The position numbers and the translations under genes were made by a program. Under the pieces are notes generated by a model, which did not search any database, was not told where the DNA came from, and saw only the letters and a list, made by a program, of their open reading frames with translations. Source: Paenibacillus sp. BIHB 4019 (GTDB lineage: Bacteria; Bacillota; Bacilli; Paenibacillales; Paenibacillaceae). From it: a stretch of 64,000 bases of DNA. Every line of letters begins with the position of its first letter. Within the stretch, counting starts at the first letter, position 1. Below, piece after piece: positions 28,010 to 36,759 of this stretch. The DNA is taken from NCBI RefSeq assembly GCF_002741035.1, contig NZ_CP016808.1, forward strand, positions 5,938,501 through 6,002,500, read 5' to 3'.

Positions 28010-28861
28010 TTACTCGTTAGCCGTTATAACATCCTTTTTCGAACGGGTTAAATAGGCAATCATGCCCAAGATGCAAACCAGGAAAATCGCGCTCGTTCCT
28101 ACCGTTCCAAAGCCTAATCCGCCGTCATCCGTTGACTGGGACAAATAATCGCCAAGCGATGCTCCTAATGGCCGCGTAACAATATAGGCGATCCAAAATG
28201 CCGACACCGCATTGAATTGAAAACGGTAATAGGCAAACGTTACAGCGCCAATAATGGCTGCGAATATAAGTGCTGAAGTCAAATAGCCAAGCTGCATGCC
28301 TTCCGAAATGAGATCGCCCGCAGCTGTTCCCAGCGCAAAAGTAAACAAAATGGCCAGCCAATAAAAAGCTTCACGCTTAGCTGTAACGATGGAGTGAATG
28401 GACAGTGTACCCTCGCTTTTGTACCACATAAGAAACGTGCCTAATAAGGCGATTGAAAATACCGCTGTTGTCGTTGCCAACGGAACCCCAAGCTGGTCGG
28501 TCAAATTATCGGTGACAAGCGTACCTAAAATGCTGATCATCACAACAGCCACCCAATATACGCTGGGGACATATTTTGCTGCTTTGAATTGGACGACTAA
28601 TACAATAAGAAATACAACTGCCGTCAAAACTGTCGTGCCCGCAAGTCCCCAATGAAGATTAAAGTTTAGAAAATCCGCTGCCGTTTCTCCTACTGTGGTC
28701 GCCATAATTTTAATGAACCAAAAAAATATTGTAATGCCCGGCACTTTGCTTAGCAGGGATTGATTATGGAGCAGCCTGTTTTGTTTGCTCCCTAATCCGG
28801 CTCCTATTTCCTCTCCCATTCCTTCCGCTGATACAGCCTGTTCGCTTTTGTTAGTCATCAT
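28010..28861 (-). CDS. COG4705-type polytopic membrane protein
   Basis: 283 aa from ATG 28861 behind GGGAGG. About eight membrane helices follow a 40-residue soluble N-terminus. Four related loop motifs recur with a Gly/Thr-Asp core: TVGETAAD, TDNLTDQLG, LGTAAGDL and RPLGASLGDYL, suggesting internal repeats that line a path or metal site. The family is conserved but its function is not one I can name with certainty. It begins 37 bp after uppP and is probably co-transcribed with it, which hints at a role tied to envelope or phosphate/lipid-carrier stress. Confidence 0.8.
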   Translation of the reverse strand: MMTNKSEQAVSAEGMGEEIGAGLGSKQNRLLHNQSLLSKVPGITIFFWFIKIMATTVGETAADFLNFNLHWGLAGTTVLTAVVFLIVLVVQFKAAKYVPSVYWVAVVMISILGTLVTDNLTDQLGVPLATTTAVFSIALLGTFLMWYKSEGTLSIHSIVTAKREAFYWLAILFTFALGTAAGDLISEGMQLGYLTSALIFAAIIGAVTFAYYRFQFNAVSAFWIAYIVTRPLGASLGDYLSQSTDDGGLGFGTVGTSAIFLVCILGMIAYLTRSKKDVITANE

Positions 28862-28897
28862 TGTGCTGCCTCCCATATGCAAAATTGAAATTGCATT

Positions 28898-29737
28898 CTA
28901 TTTTGTAGCTGCAACCAGCAGGTAAATCAGAAACACGAACGCGAGTGCAAAGCGGTAATAGGCAAAAGGGGCCAGCTTCAACCTCTCCAGCAGCTTCAAA
29001 AAGGTCATCACCGCAAGCAGCGCTACGACAAAGGCGGTCATAAAACCTGTTGCAAAAAAGGCAGCATCGGCAGCAGTCAACGTCTGATAGCTTTTCAACA
29101 GCTCATAGCCGGTGGCCGCAACCATCATCGGGACGGCAATTAGAAACGAAAAGTTTGTAGCTGCCCGGTAATTGATACCTGTTAGCAGACCTCCAGCAAT
29201 CGTTGCCCCTGAGCGGGAAAAGCCGGGCCATAATGCCAAGCATTGGTAAAGACCAATGATGAAAGCCTGCTTATAGGACAGCTCGTCGATTCCTTCCACC
29301 TTTACTGCTGCTTGCCGCTTCTCCCCCAGCAGCATAAATGCGCCGCCCAGCACCAGTCCAATCAAAACGGTATATGGTGAAAACAAATACGTTTTAATCA
29401 GCGAATGCAGCGTCAAACCAAGCAGCATAGCGGGCAAGCAAGCCAGAGCAATATGGATAAGATTCAGCTTTTGAGCTTTCTGGCGCTCTTGTGAAGCATC
29501 ACCTACGGCAGGCTTTAGTCTAACAAGCCCGAAAAGATCGAATATTCGCCGCCAATAAATGACAACAATAGCTAAAATGGCGCCAAGCTGAATAATAATT
29601 TCGAACGTATCCGCCTTCTCTCCGGTAAACCCCAGCAAAGCACCGCTCAAAATCAAATGCCCCGTGGAAGAAACGGGAAGGAATTCGGTCAAGCCTTCGA
29701 CAATGCCCTGAATGATAGCGGTGAACAAATGATCCAT
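28898..29737 (-). CDS. uppP: Undecaprenyl-diphosphatase
   Basis: 279 aa, an integral membrane BacA/UppP phosphatase that recycles undecaprenyl diphosphate to the monophosphate for peptidoglycan synthesis and confers some bacitracin tolerance. The catalytic motifs are visible: the (E/Q)xxxE region QGIVEGLTEFLPVSSTGHL at the N-terminus and PGFSRSGATIAGG about two-thirds along. The start is ATG 29737 after AAGGAAG. About 130 bp upstream lies a tandem GTTAA(G/A)CAA repeat that could be a response-regulator operator, and a kinase/regulator pair follows at 29986-32146. Confidence 0.95.
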   Translation of the reverse strand: MDHLFTAIIQGIVEGLTEFLPVSSTGHLILSGALLGFTGEKADTFEIIIQLGAILAIVVIYWRRIFDLFGLVRLKPAVGDASQERQKAQKLNLIHIALACLPAMLLGLTLHSLIKTYLFSPYTVLIGLVLGGAFMLLGEKRQAAVKVEGIDELSYKQAFIIGLYQCLALWPGFSRSGATIAGGLLTGINYRAATNFSFLIAVPMMVAATGYELLKSYQTLTAADAAFFATGFMTAFVVALLAVMTFLKLLERLKLAPFAYYRFALAFVFLIYLLVAATK

Positions 29738-29867
29738 AAAATGCGCTCACTTCCTTTTACGAGTTGGACAAAGAACAATCTCTTTGTTTGAGATAGCCCT
29801 AGTTTAGAGCCCAATGCTAAACTCCTTATAAATTGGTTATTAAAATTTTCTTAACTCCGATTAAAAG

Positions 29868-29918
29868 CAAAGTTAAGCAAGTTAAACAAAGTTAAGCAAG
29901 TTAAACAAAGTTAAGCAA
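29868..29918. repeat. Tandem 19-bp repeat of GTTAA(G/A)CAA boxes upstream of uppP
   Basis: A 19-bp unit, CAAAGTTAAGCAAGTTAAA, is repeated 2.7 times. Within it TTAA(G/A)C hexamers recur at 29873, 29882, 29892, 29901 and 29911, about once per helical turn. Direct repeats of this kind are typical OmpR/PhoP-family binding sites. The adjacent regulator (29986-30672) is of that family. Confidence 0.75.
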
Positions 29919-29945
29919 AAAAAGCCCGCCTACAGTCAGGCGAGC
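29918..29945 (-). terminator. Terminator of kinase/regulator operon
   Basis: On the minus strand AGCTCGCCT and AGGCGGGCT pair around GACTGT, followed by seven T, with one G-T pair in the stem. It lies about 40 bp past the regulator stop and abuts the tandem repeat. Confidence 0.7.
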
Positions 29946-29985
29946 TCCTCTTTCTATTTTACAAGTACCTAAATCGTGTTGCTTG

Positions 29986-30672
29986 TCACCCTTTAAACCG
30001 GTATCCCGCTCCCCAAACGGTCTCGACATAGGTCGGCTCCGCGCAATTGCTTTCCGTTTTTTCACGTATTTTCCGAATGTGTACCGTAACGGTCTGCATA
30101 TCGCCTAAGGCATCAATACCCCATATGCGCTCGAATAAATGGGTTTTGCTAAACACCTTGTCCGGATGGCTCGCGAGAAAATAAAGCAGGTCAAACTCCT
30201 TAGTCGTCAGCACCGTCTCCTCTTCATTGACGAACACCTTCCGCGTATCGGGGTTGATGAGCAAGCCGCGAATTTGAATTTCATTTTTCACATCCTTCGC
30301 ACCCACTAAGCGCTCATACCTGGCAATATGCGCCTTGACTCTGGCAACAAGCTCACCTGGCTTGAACGGCTTGGTCATGTAATCGTCGGCGCCAAGGCCC
30401 AATCCCCGGATAATGTCAATATCCTCGCTTCTGGAAGATACCATGAGGATCGGGATATTCTTCTTCTCCCTAATCTTTTTGCAAACGTCAAAGCCGCTCA
30501 GCTTAGGCAGCATGAGATCCAAAATAATCAGATCGTAGCTGCCAGCAAGGCTCATTCGCAGTCCCGTTTCGCCGTCAGCAGCCATATCTACCTGGTAGCC
30601 GTTTATTTCCAAATAATCGCGTTGAAGCTCTGAAATCGTAATATCGTCCTCGATCAGCAAAATCGATTTCAT
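29986..30672 (-). CDS. OmpR/PhoB-family response regulator
   Basis: 228 aa. The receiver (1-about 118) has IEDD, the phosphoacceptor in LIILDLMLPKLSG, S/T in LMVSSR and the lysine in MTKPF. The winged-helix DNA-binding domain (about 130-227) has LTTKEFDLLYFLASHPDKVFSKTHLFERIWG. It lies 7 bp after the kinase stop; its ribosome site (AAGGGA) is inside the end of the kinase gene. Kinase before regulator is the less common order. Candidate target: the tandem boxes at 29868-29918 before uppP. Confidence 0.93.
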   Translation of the reverse strand: MKSILLIEDDITISELQRDYLEINGYQVDMAADGETGLRMSLAGSYDLIILDLMLPKLSGFDVCKKIREKKNIPILMVSSRSEDIDIIRGLGLGADDYMTKPFKPGELVARVKAHIARYERLVGAKDVKNEIQIRGLLINPDTRKVFVNEEETVLTTKEFDLLYFLASHPDKVFSKTHLFERIWGIDALGDMQTVTVHIRKIREKTESNCAEPTYVETVWGAGYRFKG

Positions 30673-30679
30673 CGATTAA

Positions 30680-32146
30680 TCATTCCCTTGTCGTAGTTGG
30701 GATGCACAGCTTTATCGTCGTTCCGACATCCAGCTCGCTGGACGCTGTTATAACGCCGCCATGCCCTTCCATAATTTGCTTGGCAATTGCAAGCCCAAGG
30801 CCGCTTCCGCCTGTATGCGCATTCCGTGATTTGTCCGTCCGGTAAAACCGTTCAAAAACATGCTGAATCGCCTCAGTCTCAATTCCTTTGCCATTGTCCG
30901 CAATTTCCAATACGGCAGCCTGTTGGGTTGAATAGACGGCCAGGTGAATTTTCGGCTGCGCTTTATTCATATATTTCAGGCTGTTTTGAATAATATTGTT
31001 AAGCACGCGTTTGAAATGATCGCGATCAAGCGAAACAACCGTCTCTGAATCAAGCGAAAGATCGGCCACAAATGCGATGCCCCGCTTTTCCAGCTCAAAT
31101 TCAAGCTCCTCGATCCAATCGCTTAAAAATGGCAGCAGCTGCACCACTTCAAACTGGAACGGCTCACGGTTTAAATCCAGCTTGGAATACAGAAACAGCT
31201 CATTGATGAGATGATCCAGCTCATCGGATTTGAGCGCAATGGTCTGCATATATTTCAAGCTTTTCTCCGGTGTGTCTGCTATTCCGTCCATCATGCCCGC
31301 TACATAACCACGAATGGCCGTCAACGGCGTTTTTAAATCATGGGAAATGTTTGCGATTAGCTCCTTGCGGTTTTCCTCGTATTGCTGCTGTACCGAGGTG
31401 GAATGCTGCAGCCGCAATCTCATTTCTTCAAAGGCTACCCCTAATTGCCCGATTTCATCTTTCCCGGCCACTTGAATTTGCAAATCCATCTTGCCTTCCT
31501 TCATTTCTTGGGCCGCTTCTCGAAGCTTGTGCAGTGGGCGAATGATGCTTTTGGACATTATCGTCGTCAATAGCACATGGGTCAAGATGAATATAAGAAT
31601 CAGCAAGCTAAATAAAACGATAAAATATTTTCGAATAAAATTCGTTAACGGATTAACTTTGGCCATCATAAACAGCGATATTTGCTCGTTGCCGGAACGA
31701 TTAAGATCGTATTGCAGGAACGCATAGGCAGCATTGCCTACCTTTTTCTCTGCATAAGCTTGCCTTGTTGTATGCCCTGCGTAAGCAGGCAATTCCGCTA
31801 GCCATGCTGCATCCTGCGGAAGCCCCAGTGAACGGTAGACAATAGCATCGTTTAAACGCACGACGATACCTGAATTTTGGTCCTGCAGCTGCAGCGTCAT
31901 TTCATTCAAATAGCTGTCGTCCCTAAGCAAATCAGGCTGGCGCTGAGTCGCACGAATGATTTCTTTGGCGACCTGCTCCAAATCCTCATGATTGAAAATA
32001 TCTTCCGTCGATTCATAAATGCCCTTCAAATTTTGCAAATCGCCACGAAACATAACGAGCATCAGCAAGGAAATAAGCATAATAAAAAATAATGGAATGA
32101 CCAGCATTGCCGCATAGGACAACAGCAATTTCAGACGAATCGACAT
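30680..32146 (-). CDS. HAMP-domain sensor histidine kinase
   Basis: 488 aa. Membrane helix 1 at about 10-33, an extracellular sensor of about 135 residues, helix 2 at about 172-195, HAMP (about 196-250), HisKA with intact ANISHDLKTPLTAIRGY, and an HATPase with DNGKGI and GGSGLGLAIAKQIM. The architecture matches envelope-stress or antibiotic-sensing kinases such as VanS/YclK types. AAGGAG precedes ATG 32146. It is followed immediately by its regulator gene. The stimulus is unknown; nearby uppP suggests cell-wall stress. Confidence 0.92.
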   Translation of the reverse strand: MSIRLKLLLSYAAMLVIPLFFIMLISLLMLVMFRGDLQNLKGIYESTEDIFNHEDLEQVAKEIIRATQRQPDLLRDDSYLNEMTLQLQDQNSGIVVRLNDAIVYRSLGLPQDAAWLAELPAYAGHTTRQAYAEKKVGNAAYAFLQYDLNRSGNEQISLFMMAKVNPLTNFIRKYFIVLFSLLILIFILTHVLLTTIMSKSIIRPLHKLREAAQEMKEGKMDLQIQVAGKDEIGQLGVAFEEMRLRLQHSTSVQQQYEENRKELIANISHDLKTPLTAIRGYVAGMMDGIADTPEKSLKYMQTIALKSDELDHLINELFLYSKLDLNREPFQFEVVQLLPFLSDWIEELEFELEKRGIAFVADLSLDSETVVSLDRDHFKRVLNNIIQNSLKYMNKAQPKIHLAVYSTQQAAVLEIADNGKGIETEAIQHVFERFYRTDKSRNAHTGGSGLGLAIAKQIMEGHGGVITASSELDVGTTIKLCIPTTTRE

Positions 32147-32332
32147 ACTCGGAAAACTCCTTTGCTTGCAGCTCCATTTCAGCCCACTTTGCGATTAAAC
32201 ATAAAGGATTCATTCGAAAAAAACAAGATCGCCTCCTCCTGACAGCACCTCGTCCAAGCATCTTTTTCTTAGCATATACAAAGCTAATAAATTATTAGTT
32301 AACCGGTTATTAAATTTCTATTAATTTAAAAA

Positions 32333-32362
32333 TAAAAAAAAGCCTGGAAGACCAGACTTTTT
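32333..32362 (-). terminator. Terminator in geneless region
   Basis: On the minus strand AAAAGTCTGG pairs with CCAGGCTTTT (one G-U pair) and is followed by T8. It could end transcripts from the rhamnosidase gene or from repeat copy B. The rest of 32147-32550 is AT-rich with no supported gene. Confidence 0.6.
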
Positions 32363-32553
32363 CGTCAAACCTCATTTAGACATCAGGGTGTGTATGCATA
32401 TGTATGCATATAAGAGTCGGCCAGCTGTTCCTGGCTTGGCGCTAATTCGCAGCCAATCGCTTCTGACGATTCAAGGCTTAAGGACCGACAGCATACGGTT
32501 GTGGCCGGAACCACTCCTGATGAGTCCACTGGTGACGAGACCGCTGTTTTTGA

Positions 32554-32590
32554 AATCACGGTTGCTGAGAATCACAGTTGCTGCAATCAC
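32554..32590. repeat. Short 16-bp tandem repeat next to copy B
   Basis: AATCAC(G/A)GTTGCTG starts at 32554 and 32570, with a partial third AATCAC at 32585. It lies just beyond the left end of the dispersed repeat and has no counterpart in copy A. Confidence 0.55.
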
Positions 32591-32604
32591 GCAGCACGGG
32601 ACGC

Positions 32605-32915
32605 TCCTTCCTTTTTTGAAGGACTGAGGTTCCGCTATTCTGGCTTTTTTTCTGATTTCAGGCCTCACGCGGACAGGAAAGCCGCTATTGCCCTCATCAT
32701 CCCGTCAAAATGGCGATGGGCAGTGCAATAGCAGCTCCTGTGTCCGCCGCCTATGCCATAACCCGCGAATCGGTTGAAATAGCGGCGGCTGTGTCCACCA
32801 AATCTGGCTTTGTGGCTTTGTGGGGTTTGCTCATGGAGCAATCCCCTGAAACGAAGAGCATGACGCACCCTTTCGGATACGCAGGTTCACATTCATGAGG
32901 AGAGACATTCCTGAC
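32605..32915 (-). repeat. Dispersed intergenic inverted-repeat element, copy B
   Basis: Reverse-strand counterpart of 255-530. The four 23-bp units occur at 32776-32799, 32725-32747, 32669-32692 and 32621-32640 (the first two direct, the last two inverted in element orientation). The 20-bp block 32843-32862 is identical to copy A reversed. An extra segment of about 30 bp separates this block from unit 1. Units 2 and 3 pair over more than 20 nt as imperfect arms (GCGGACACAGGAGCTGCTATT with AATAGCGGCTTTCCTGTCCGC). No convincing gene lies in this 0.9-kb gap. Confidence 0.75.
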
Positions 32916-33035
32916 TGTATCCATTAGTAGTAGCGGGAATACTTGTGACGCTAAACCAATCAGGATCTGAATCTGGATTGCACACTTTAGCATACACGCC
33001 CAAGTAGAATCCTATTACTTGAACACCGTTACACC

Positions 33036-35735
33036 TTACAAATAGCTATCGTATGCAAAATGATACTGGCCAGAGCCCAGCTCCAGCGTAACGCTGCCCG
33101 CTTCATCATAAATCGCGGTGATGCCCGCCGTTTGCGATAGTGCAGTGCCATTTTCCAGCACATCGGCTGCCGCTTGCGCTTCTGGAAGCTTGAGCGTCGC
33201 TCGGGCATTGCCCGGCACCGTCACTTGAATTTCCATTCGTCCTGCTTCCTTACGGCGCCAAGAGGAAACGACTACCCCATACATCGTCGTAAGCCTTGCT
33301 TCCGCCCATGTTAAACCGGGTCCCGGCTGCGGGCTGATTTTCACATGCTTGAATCCCGGCTCCTCCTCGTCTGGCTGAATGCCAGCCACGTAGCTGTACA
33401 GCCATTCTCCGATTGCACCGTAGGCATAATGATTGAAGGAATTCATATCCTCGCTCCAGAAGCTGCCGTCTTCCTTGATGCCATCCCAATGCTCCCAAAT
33501 CGTCGTCGCCCCTTTCGTAATTTGATACAGCCAGGAAGGATAATCCTCCTGCAGCAGCAGACGATAAGCTAAATCATTGCGCCCAGCCTCGCTAAGCACT
33601 GGATTCAAGTATGGCGTACCGACAAATCCTGTCGTCAAATGGTCATCTTGTTCTTTTAACAGCTCGGCAAGCTTCTGCTCGGCTCTCTCTTTCGCCGCCC
33701 CTGACACAAGGCCAAAGCGCAGCGCCAGCACCTGTGCCGTTTGTGTCGGTACAGACAGCCGCCCGGACGGGGTCAGAAACTCATGCTGGAATGCGGCAAT
33801 AATTTGTTTATGCCAAGCAGCAAGACGCTCCACTTCCGTTTCCTTCCCTAATGCTTTCGCTGCTTTAGCGACGAGCGATACCGAATAAGCGTAATAGGCC
33901 GTTGCAATTAAATCTCTGTCCGTTGCCCCGACATAGCTGTTCGGCTTGGAATCAAGCCCCAGCCAATCGCCAAAGTGGAATCCCGTGTTCCATAAATAAG
34001 GGTTGCTCCCCTGCCCATAAATGTACTGAATCCATTGGTTCATGCTGTCATATTGCGCCTCCAGCAGCCTAGCATCGCCATACGCTTCATAGATCGTCCA
34101 CGGACAAATAACCGCCGCATCGCCCCAAGCCGCAGAGGAATGGCTTGTGTCTCCCCAGCCTTCGGAAAACTCAGGCTTCAGATTAGGGATGTAGAAGGGA
34201 ATCCCCCCTTCCCGCGTCTGGTCCGCTTTCAAATCTTGCAGCCATTTAGTGAAAAATGGGGCAACATTCATCACATAGGAAGCCGTTCGAATGAACATTT
34301 GCGCGTCGCCCGTCCAGCCTAGCCGCTCATCGCGCTGCGGGCAGTCGGTCGGCACATCGACAAAATTGCCCTTTTGCCCCCAGACGATATTATGATGCAG
34401 TTGGTTCACCTTGGCATCCGAGCATTCGAAAAACCCTGTACGCTCCATATCCGAATGCAGCACAATTCCACGGAAAGCTTCGAGGTTTATCGGCGCTTTA
34501 AACCCTGTCAGCTTCACATAACGAAAGCCTTGAAAGGTGAAATGCGGCTCAAACGTTTCCTTCCCGCTGCCTTTCAACGTATATTGGATACGCTGCTCGG
34601 CCCGGCGAATATTGCCCATATAGAAGTTTCCAGCGTGATCCAGCACCTCGGCATGCTGCAATTCCACCCGATGTCCAGCGGCACCTTCAACCTCGAATTT
34701 TACCCAGCCGACCATGTTTTGGCCAAAATCAAGCACCGTATCGCCCTCCGGCGTTTGGATTACAGCAATCGGCTTAAGTGTTTCGGCGGGTCGAACAGAC
34801 TCATTTACCTGCTGGGTTATGATCGAATTAGGGTGTATAATCGTTTCGACCGGCTGCCATGCGATTGAATCCGCAGCTTGGCCGCTATGCCAGTCCAATT
34901 CAAGCCTGGCGTCATAACGCTCGCCATGATACATTTCGGACATTAGAATCGCGCTTCCAGCCGCTTGCCAATCGTTATTCGAAACGACGATATCCTCCGT
35001 ACCATCCTCATAGCTAATGTGAAGCTGAAAGAGCAGCGCCGCACGTGAACCATACGTCTCCTTCTCCTGCTTCCAGCCCAGCTCCCCTTTGTACCAGCCA
35101 TTGCCGAGCAGCGCGCCAATCGCATGCGTGCCAACCGCCAACTGGTCCGTTACATCATACACCTGATATTGCAGCCGTTTGCCATAGCTGGTCCAGCCCG
35201 GTGTAAAATAGTCGTCGCCAATGCGATTGCCATTCCATTGCAGCTCATACATGCCTAGTGCCGTAGCGTAAATCCGGGCGCTTTTGACCATTTTTTCAAC
35301 GGTGACAAAAGTTCGGAGCAGCGGAATGCGTTCCGCGTCCTCTTCCGTCGCAGCGAAATCAGAAGGCGCGCTAATCCATTCCGCTGTCCATGCGCTGTAA
35401 TCCATGAGACCGGTTTCAAAATAGGCCGTTTCCGACCAAACGCTGCCTTCCAAAGACAACCCGGCAGTCCACACCTTGACCCGATAATAATATCGCGTAC
35501 GCGCTTGCAGCTCGATTTGATCAAGTACAACATGAACGGATTGACCAGAAGCATTCTGGCCAGAATCCCATACATTATGTCCAAACTCTGGCTCCAATGA
35601 AACTTGCAGCTGATAAGCCTGCTGCTGAATGCCTCTTTCATCGGATTGGATTTGCCAGCTGATTCTAGGATGCGGCACATCAATGCCAAGCGGATTTTTC
35701 AAATATTCACATCTGACTTTTGCGATCTGGACCAT
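33036..35735 (-). CDS. Alpha-L-rhamnosidase, GH78
   Basis: 899 aa, no signal peptide, so it acts on imported oligosaccharides or glycosides. The order fits GH78: an Fn3-like N-terminal domain (IAKVRCEYLKNPLGID), a rhamnosidase N domain, concanavalin-like domain, (alpha/alpha)6 barrel and C-terminal beta domain. The signature CPQRDERLGWTGDAQ carries the proposed general acid E470. It releases terminal rhamnose from pectin fragments or plant glycosides. ATG 35735 is behind GAGGAGG. It is divergent from an AraC-type gene at 35883, its probable activator. No transporter or rhamnose catabolic gene is adjacent. Confidence 0.95.
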   Translation of the reverse strand: MVQIAKVRCEYLKNPLGIDVPHPRISWQIQSDERGIQQQAYQLQVSLEPEFGHNVWDSGQNASGQSVHVVLDQIELQARTRYYYRVKVWTAGLSLEGSVWSETAYFETGLMDYSAWTAEWISAPSDFAATEEDAERIPLLRTFVTVEKMVKSARIYATALGMYELQWNGNRIGDDYFTPGWTSYGKRLQYQVYDVTDQLAVGTHAIGALLGNGWYKGELGWKQEKETYGSRAALLFQLHISYEDGTEDIVVSNNDWQAAGSAILMSEMYHGERYDARLELDWHSGQAADSIAWQPVETIIHPNSIITQQVNESVRPAETLKPIAVIQTPEGDTVLDFGQNMVGWVKFEVEGAAGHRVELQHAEVLDHAGNFYMGNIRRAEQRIQYTLKGSGKETFEPHFTFQGFRYVKLTGFKAPINLEAFRGIVLHSDMERTGFFECSDAKVNQLHHNIVWGQKGNFVDVPTDCPQRDERLGWTGDAQMFIRTASYVMNVAPFFTKWLQDLKADQTREGGIPFYIPNLKPEFSEGWGDTSHSSAAWGDAAVICPWTIYEAYGDARLLEAQYDSMNQWIQYIYGQGSNPYLWNTGFHFGDWLGLDSKPNSYVGATDRDLIATAYYAYSVSLVAKAAKALGKETEVERLAAWHKQIIAAFQHEFLTPSGRLSVPTQTAQVLALRFGLVSGAAKERAEQKLAELLKEQDDHLTTGFVGTPYLNPVLSEAGRNDLAYRLLLQEDYPSWLYQITKGATTIWEHWDGIKEDGSFWSEDMNSFNHYAYGAIGEWLYSYVAGIQPDEEEPGFKHVKISPQPGPGLTWAEARLTTMYGVVVSSWRRKEAGRMEIQVTVPGNARATLKLPEAQAAADVLENGTALSQTAGITAIYDEAGSVTLELGSGQYHFAYDSYL

Positions 35736-35882
35736 GGGACGACCTCCTCTAATCAGGAAAAGCTGCTGTTCATCACTTACCCTGTTATCGTATAATTATA
35801 GCGTCCATTTTCAGTGACAACCCTTGTAAAAAGGCCAACATATCCCGGTCATTCAGCCATCTAATGAAGGAGGTACTTATCG

Positions 35883-36749
35883 ATGAAAAAACCTGTGCAA
35901 TGGTATAAAGGCGATCATTTTTTCGGCAATCAGCTTCCGATTTTCGTCAATCGCTATCAGGAGGACTTCAAGGTTCCCCTCCATGCCCATGATTTTATTG
36001 AGTTCAACTTTGTGGCTGAAGGGAAAGGCTTTCATCATATTGGAGACGATATTGTTGCCGTGAGCAAAGGGTTGTTTTTCACGATACCAGTCGGCGTTCC
36101 ACATGTGTTCAGGCCTACCTCTACAGACCCTTCCCAACATCCGCTCATCGTATATAATTGCTTATTTGCGCCGCAGCTGCTGCTTGCGATGCCCACCTTG
36201 TTTACCGATCCGCTGCTGGAGCAGTATTTAGCTGAGCTGCAAAATGGGCAAGCCACCTATCATTCGATTCAGGATCACGATGGTTCAATTGAAAAATTGC
36301 TCGTGGCGATGTATCAGGAGTTTTCCTTCTCGGCAGCGGGAGCGGACACTTATCTATATACGTTATTCCTGCAACTGGTCATAACCATTCACCGACTGCG
36401 AAGCGACAACCGCCCGTTGAAAATAAAAGATGTGTCGCACTTCAACCTTCTCATTCAGTTTATGGAGCAGCATGTTCATGAAGAGCTGACACTCGCGAAG
36501 CTGGCCACAAGATCCGGCTGGAGCATCCGGCATTTGCAGCGGCTGTTTCTCCAGCACACCGGACAAACGTTTGGCAACTATTTGAACCAACTGCGCATAC
36601 AAAAAAGCTGTGAGCATTTACGCTTAACACAGCTTAAAATTAGTACAATTGCCGAAATGGTCGGCTATAGCCACATTGATTCGTTTAATGCGCTTTTCAA
36701 GAAAAGAGTCGGCCAGACGCCTGGCCAATATCGCAAGCAGTTTAGATAA
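35883..36749 (+). CDS. AraC-family regulator with cupin sensor
   Basis: 288 aa. The N-terminal cupin (about 15-150) has HAHDFIEFNFVAEGKGFHHIGD. Two helix-turn-helix motifs at about 190-285 match the AraC pattern (LTLAKLATRSGWSIRHLQRLF and ISTIAEMVGYSHIDSFNALFKKRVGQTPGQYR). The start ATG 35883 follows GAAGGAGG. Divergent from the GH78 rhamnosidase by 147 bp, so a rhamnose-responsive activator of that gene is a likely role, as with RhaR/RhaS. Confidence 0.93.
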   Translation: MKKPVQWYKGDHFFGNQLPIFVNRYQEDFKVPLHAHDFIEFNFVAEGKGFHHIGDDIVAVSKGLFFTIPVGVPHVFRPTSTDPSQHPLIVYNCLFAPQLLLAMPTLFTDPLLEQYLAELQNGQATYHSIQDHDGSIEKLLVAMYQEFSFSAAGADTYLYTLFLQLVITIHRLRSDNRPLKIKDVSHFNLLIQFMEQHVHEELTLAKLATRSGWSIRHLQRLFLQHTGQTFGNYLNQLRIQKSCEHLRLTQLKISTIAEMVGYSHIDSFNALFKKRVGQTPGQYRKQFR

Positions 36750-36759
36750 AACTGACAGC

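Noticed and set aside
29868..29918. CRISPR-like array
   Set aside because: Units are 19 bp with no unique spacers and there are no cas genes; it is a simple tandem repeat.
32665..32868. Minus-strand frame in copy B resembling the frame in copy A (HALRFRG, GGHS)
   Set aside because: The similarity follows the nucleotide repeat, with indels and no codon-like substitution pattern.
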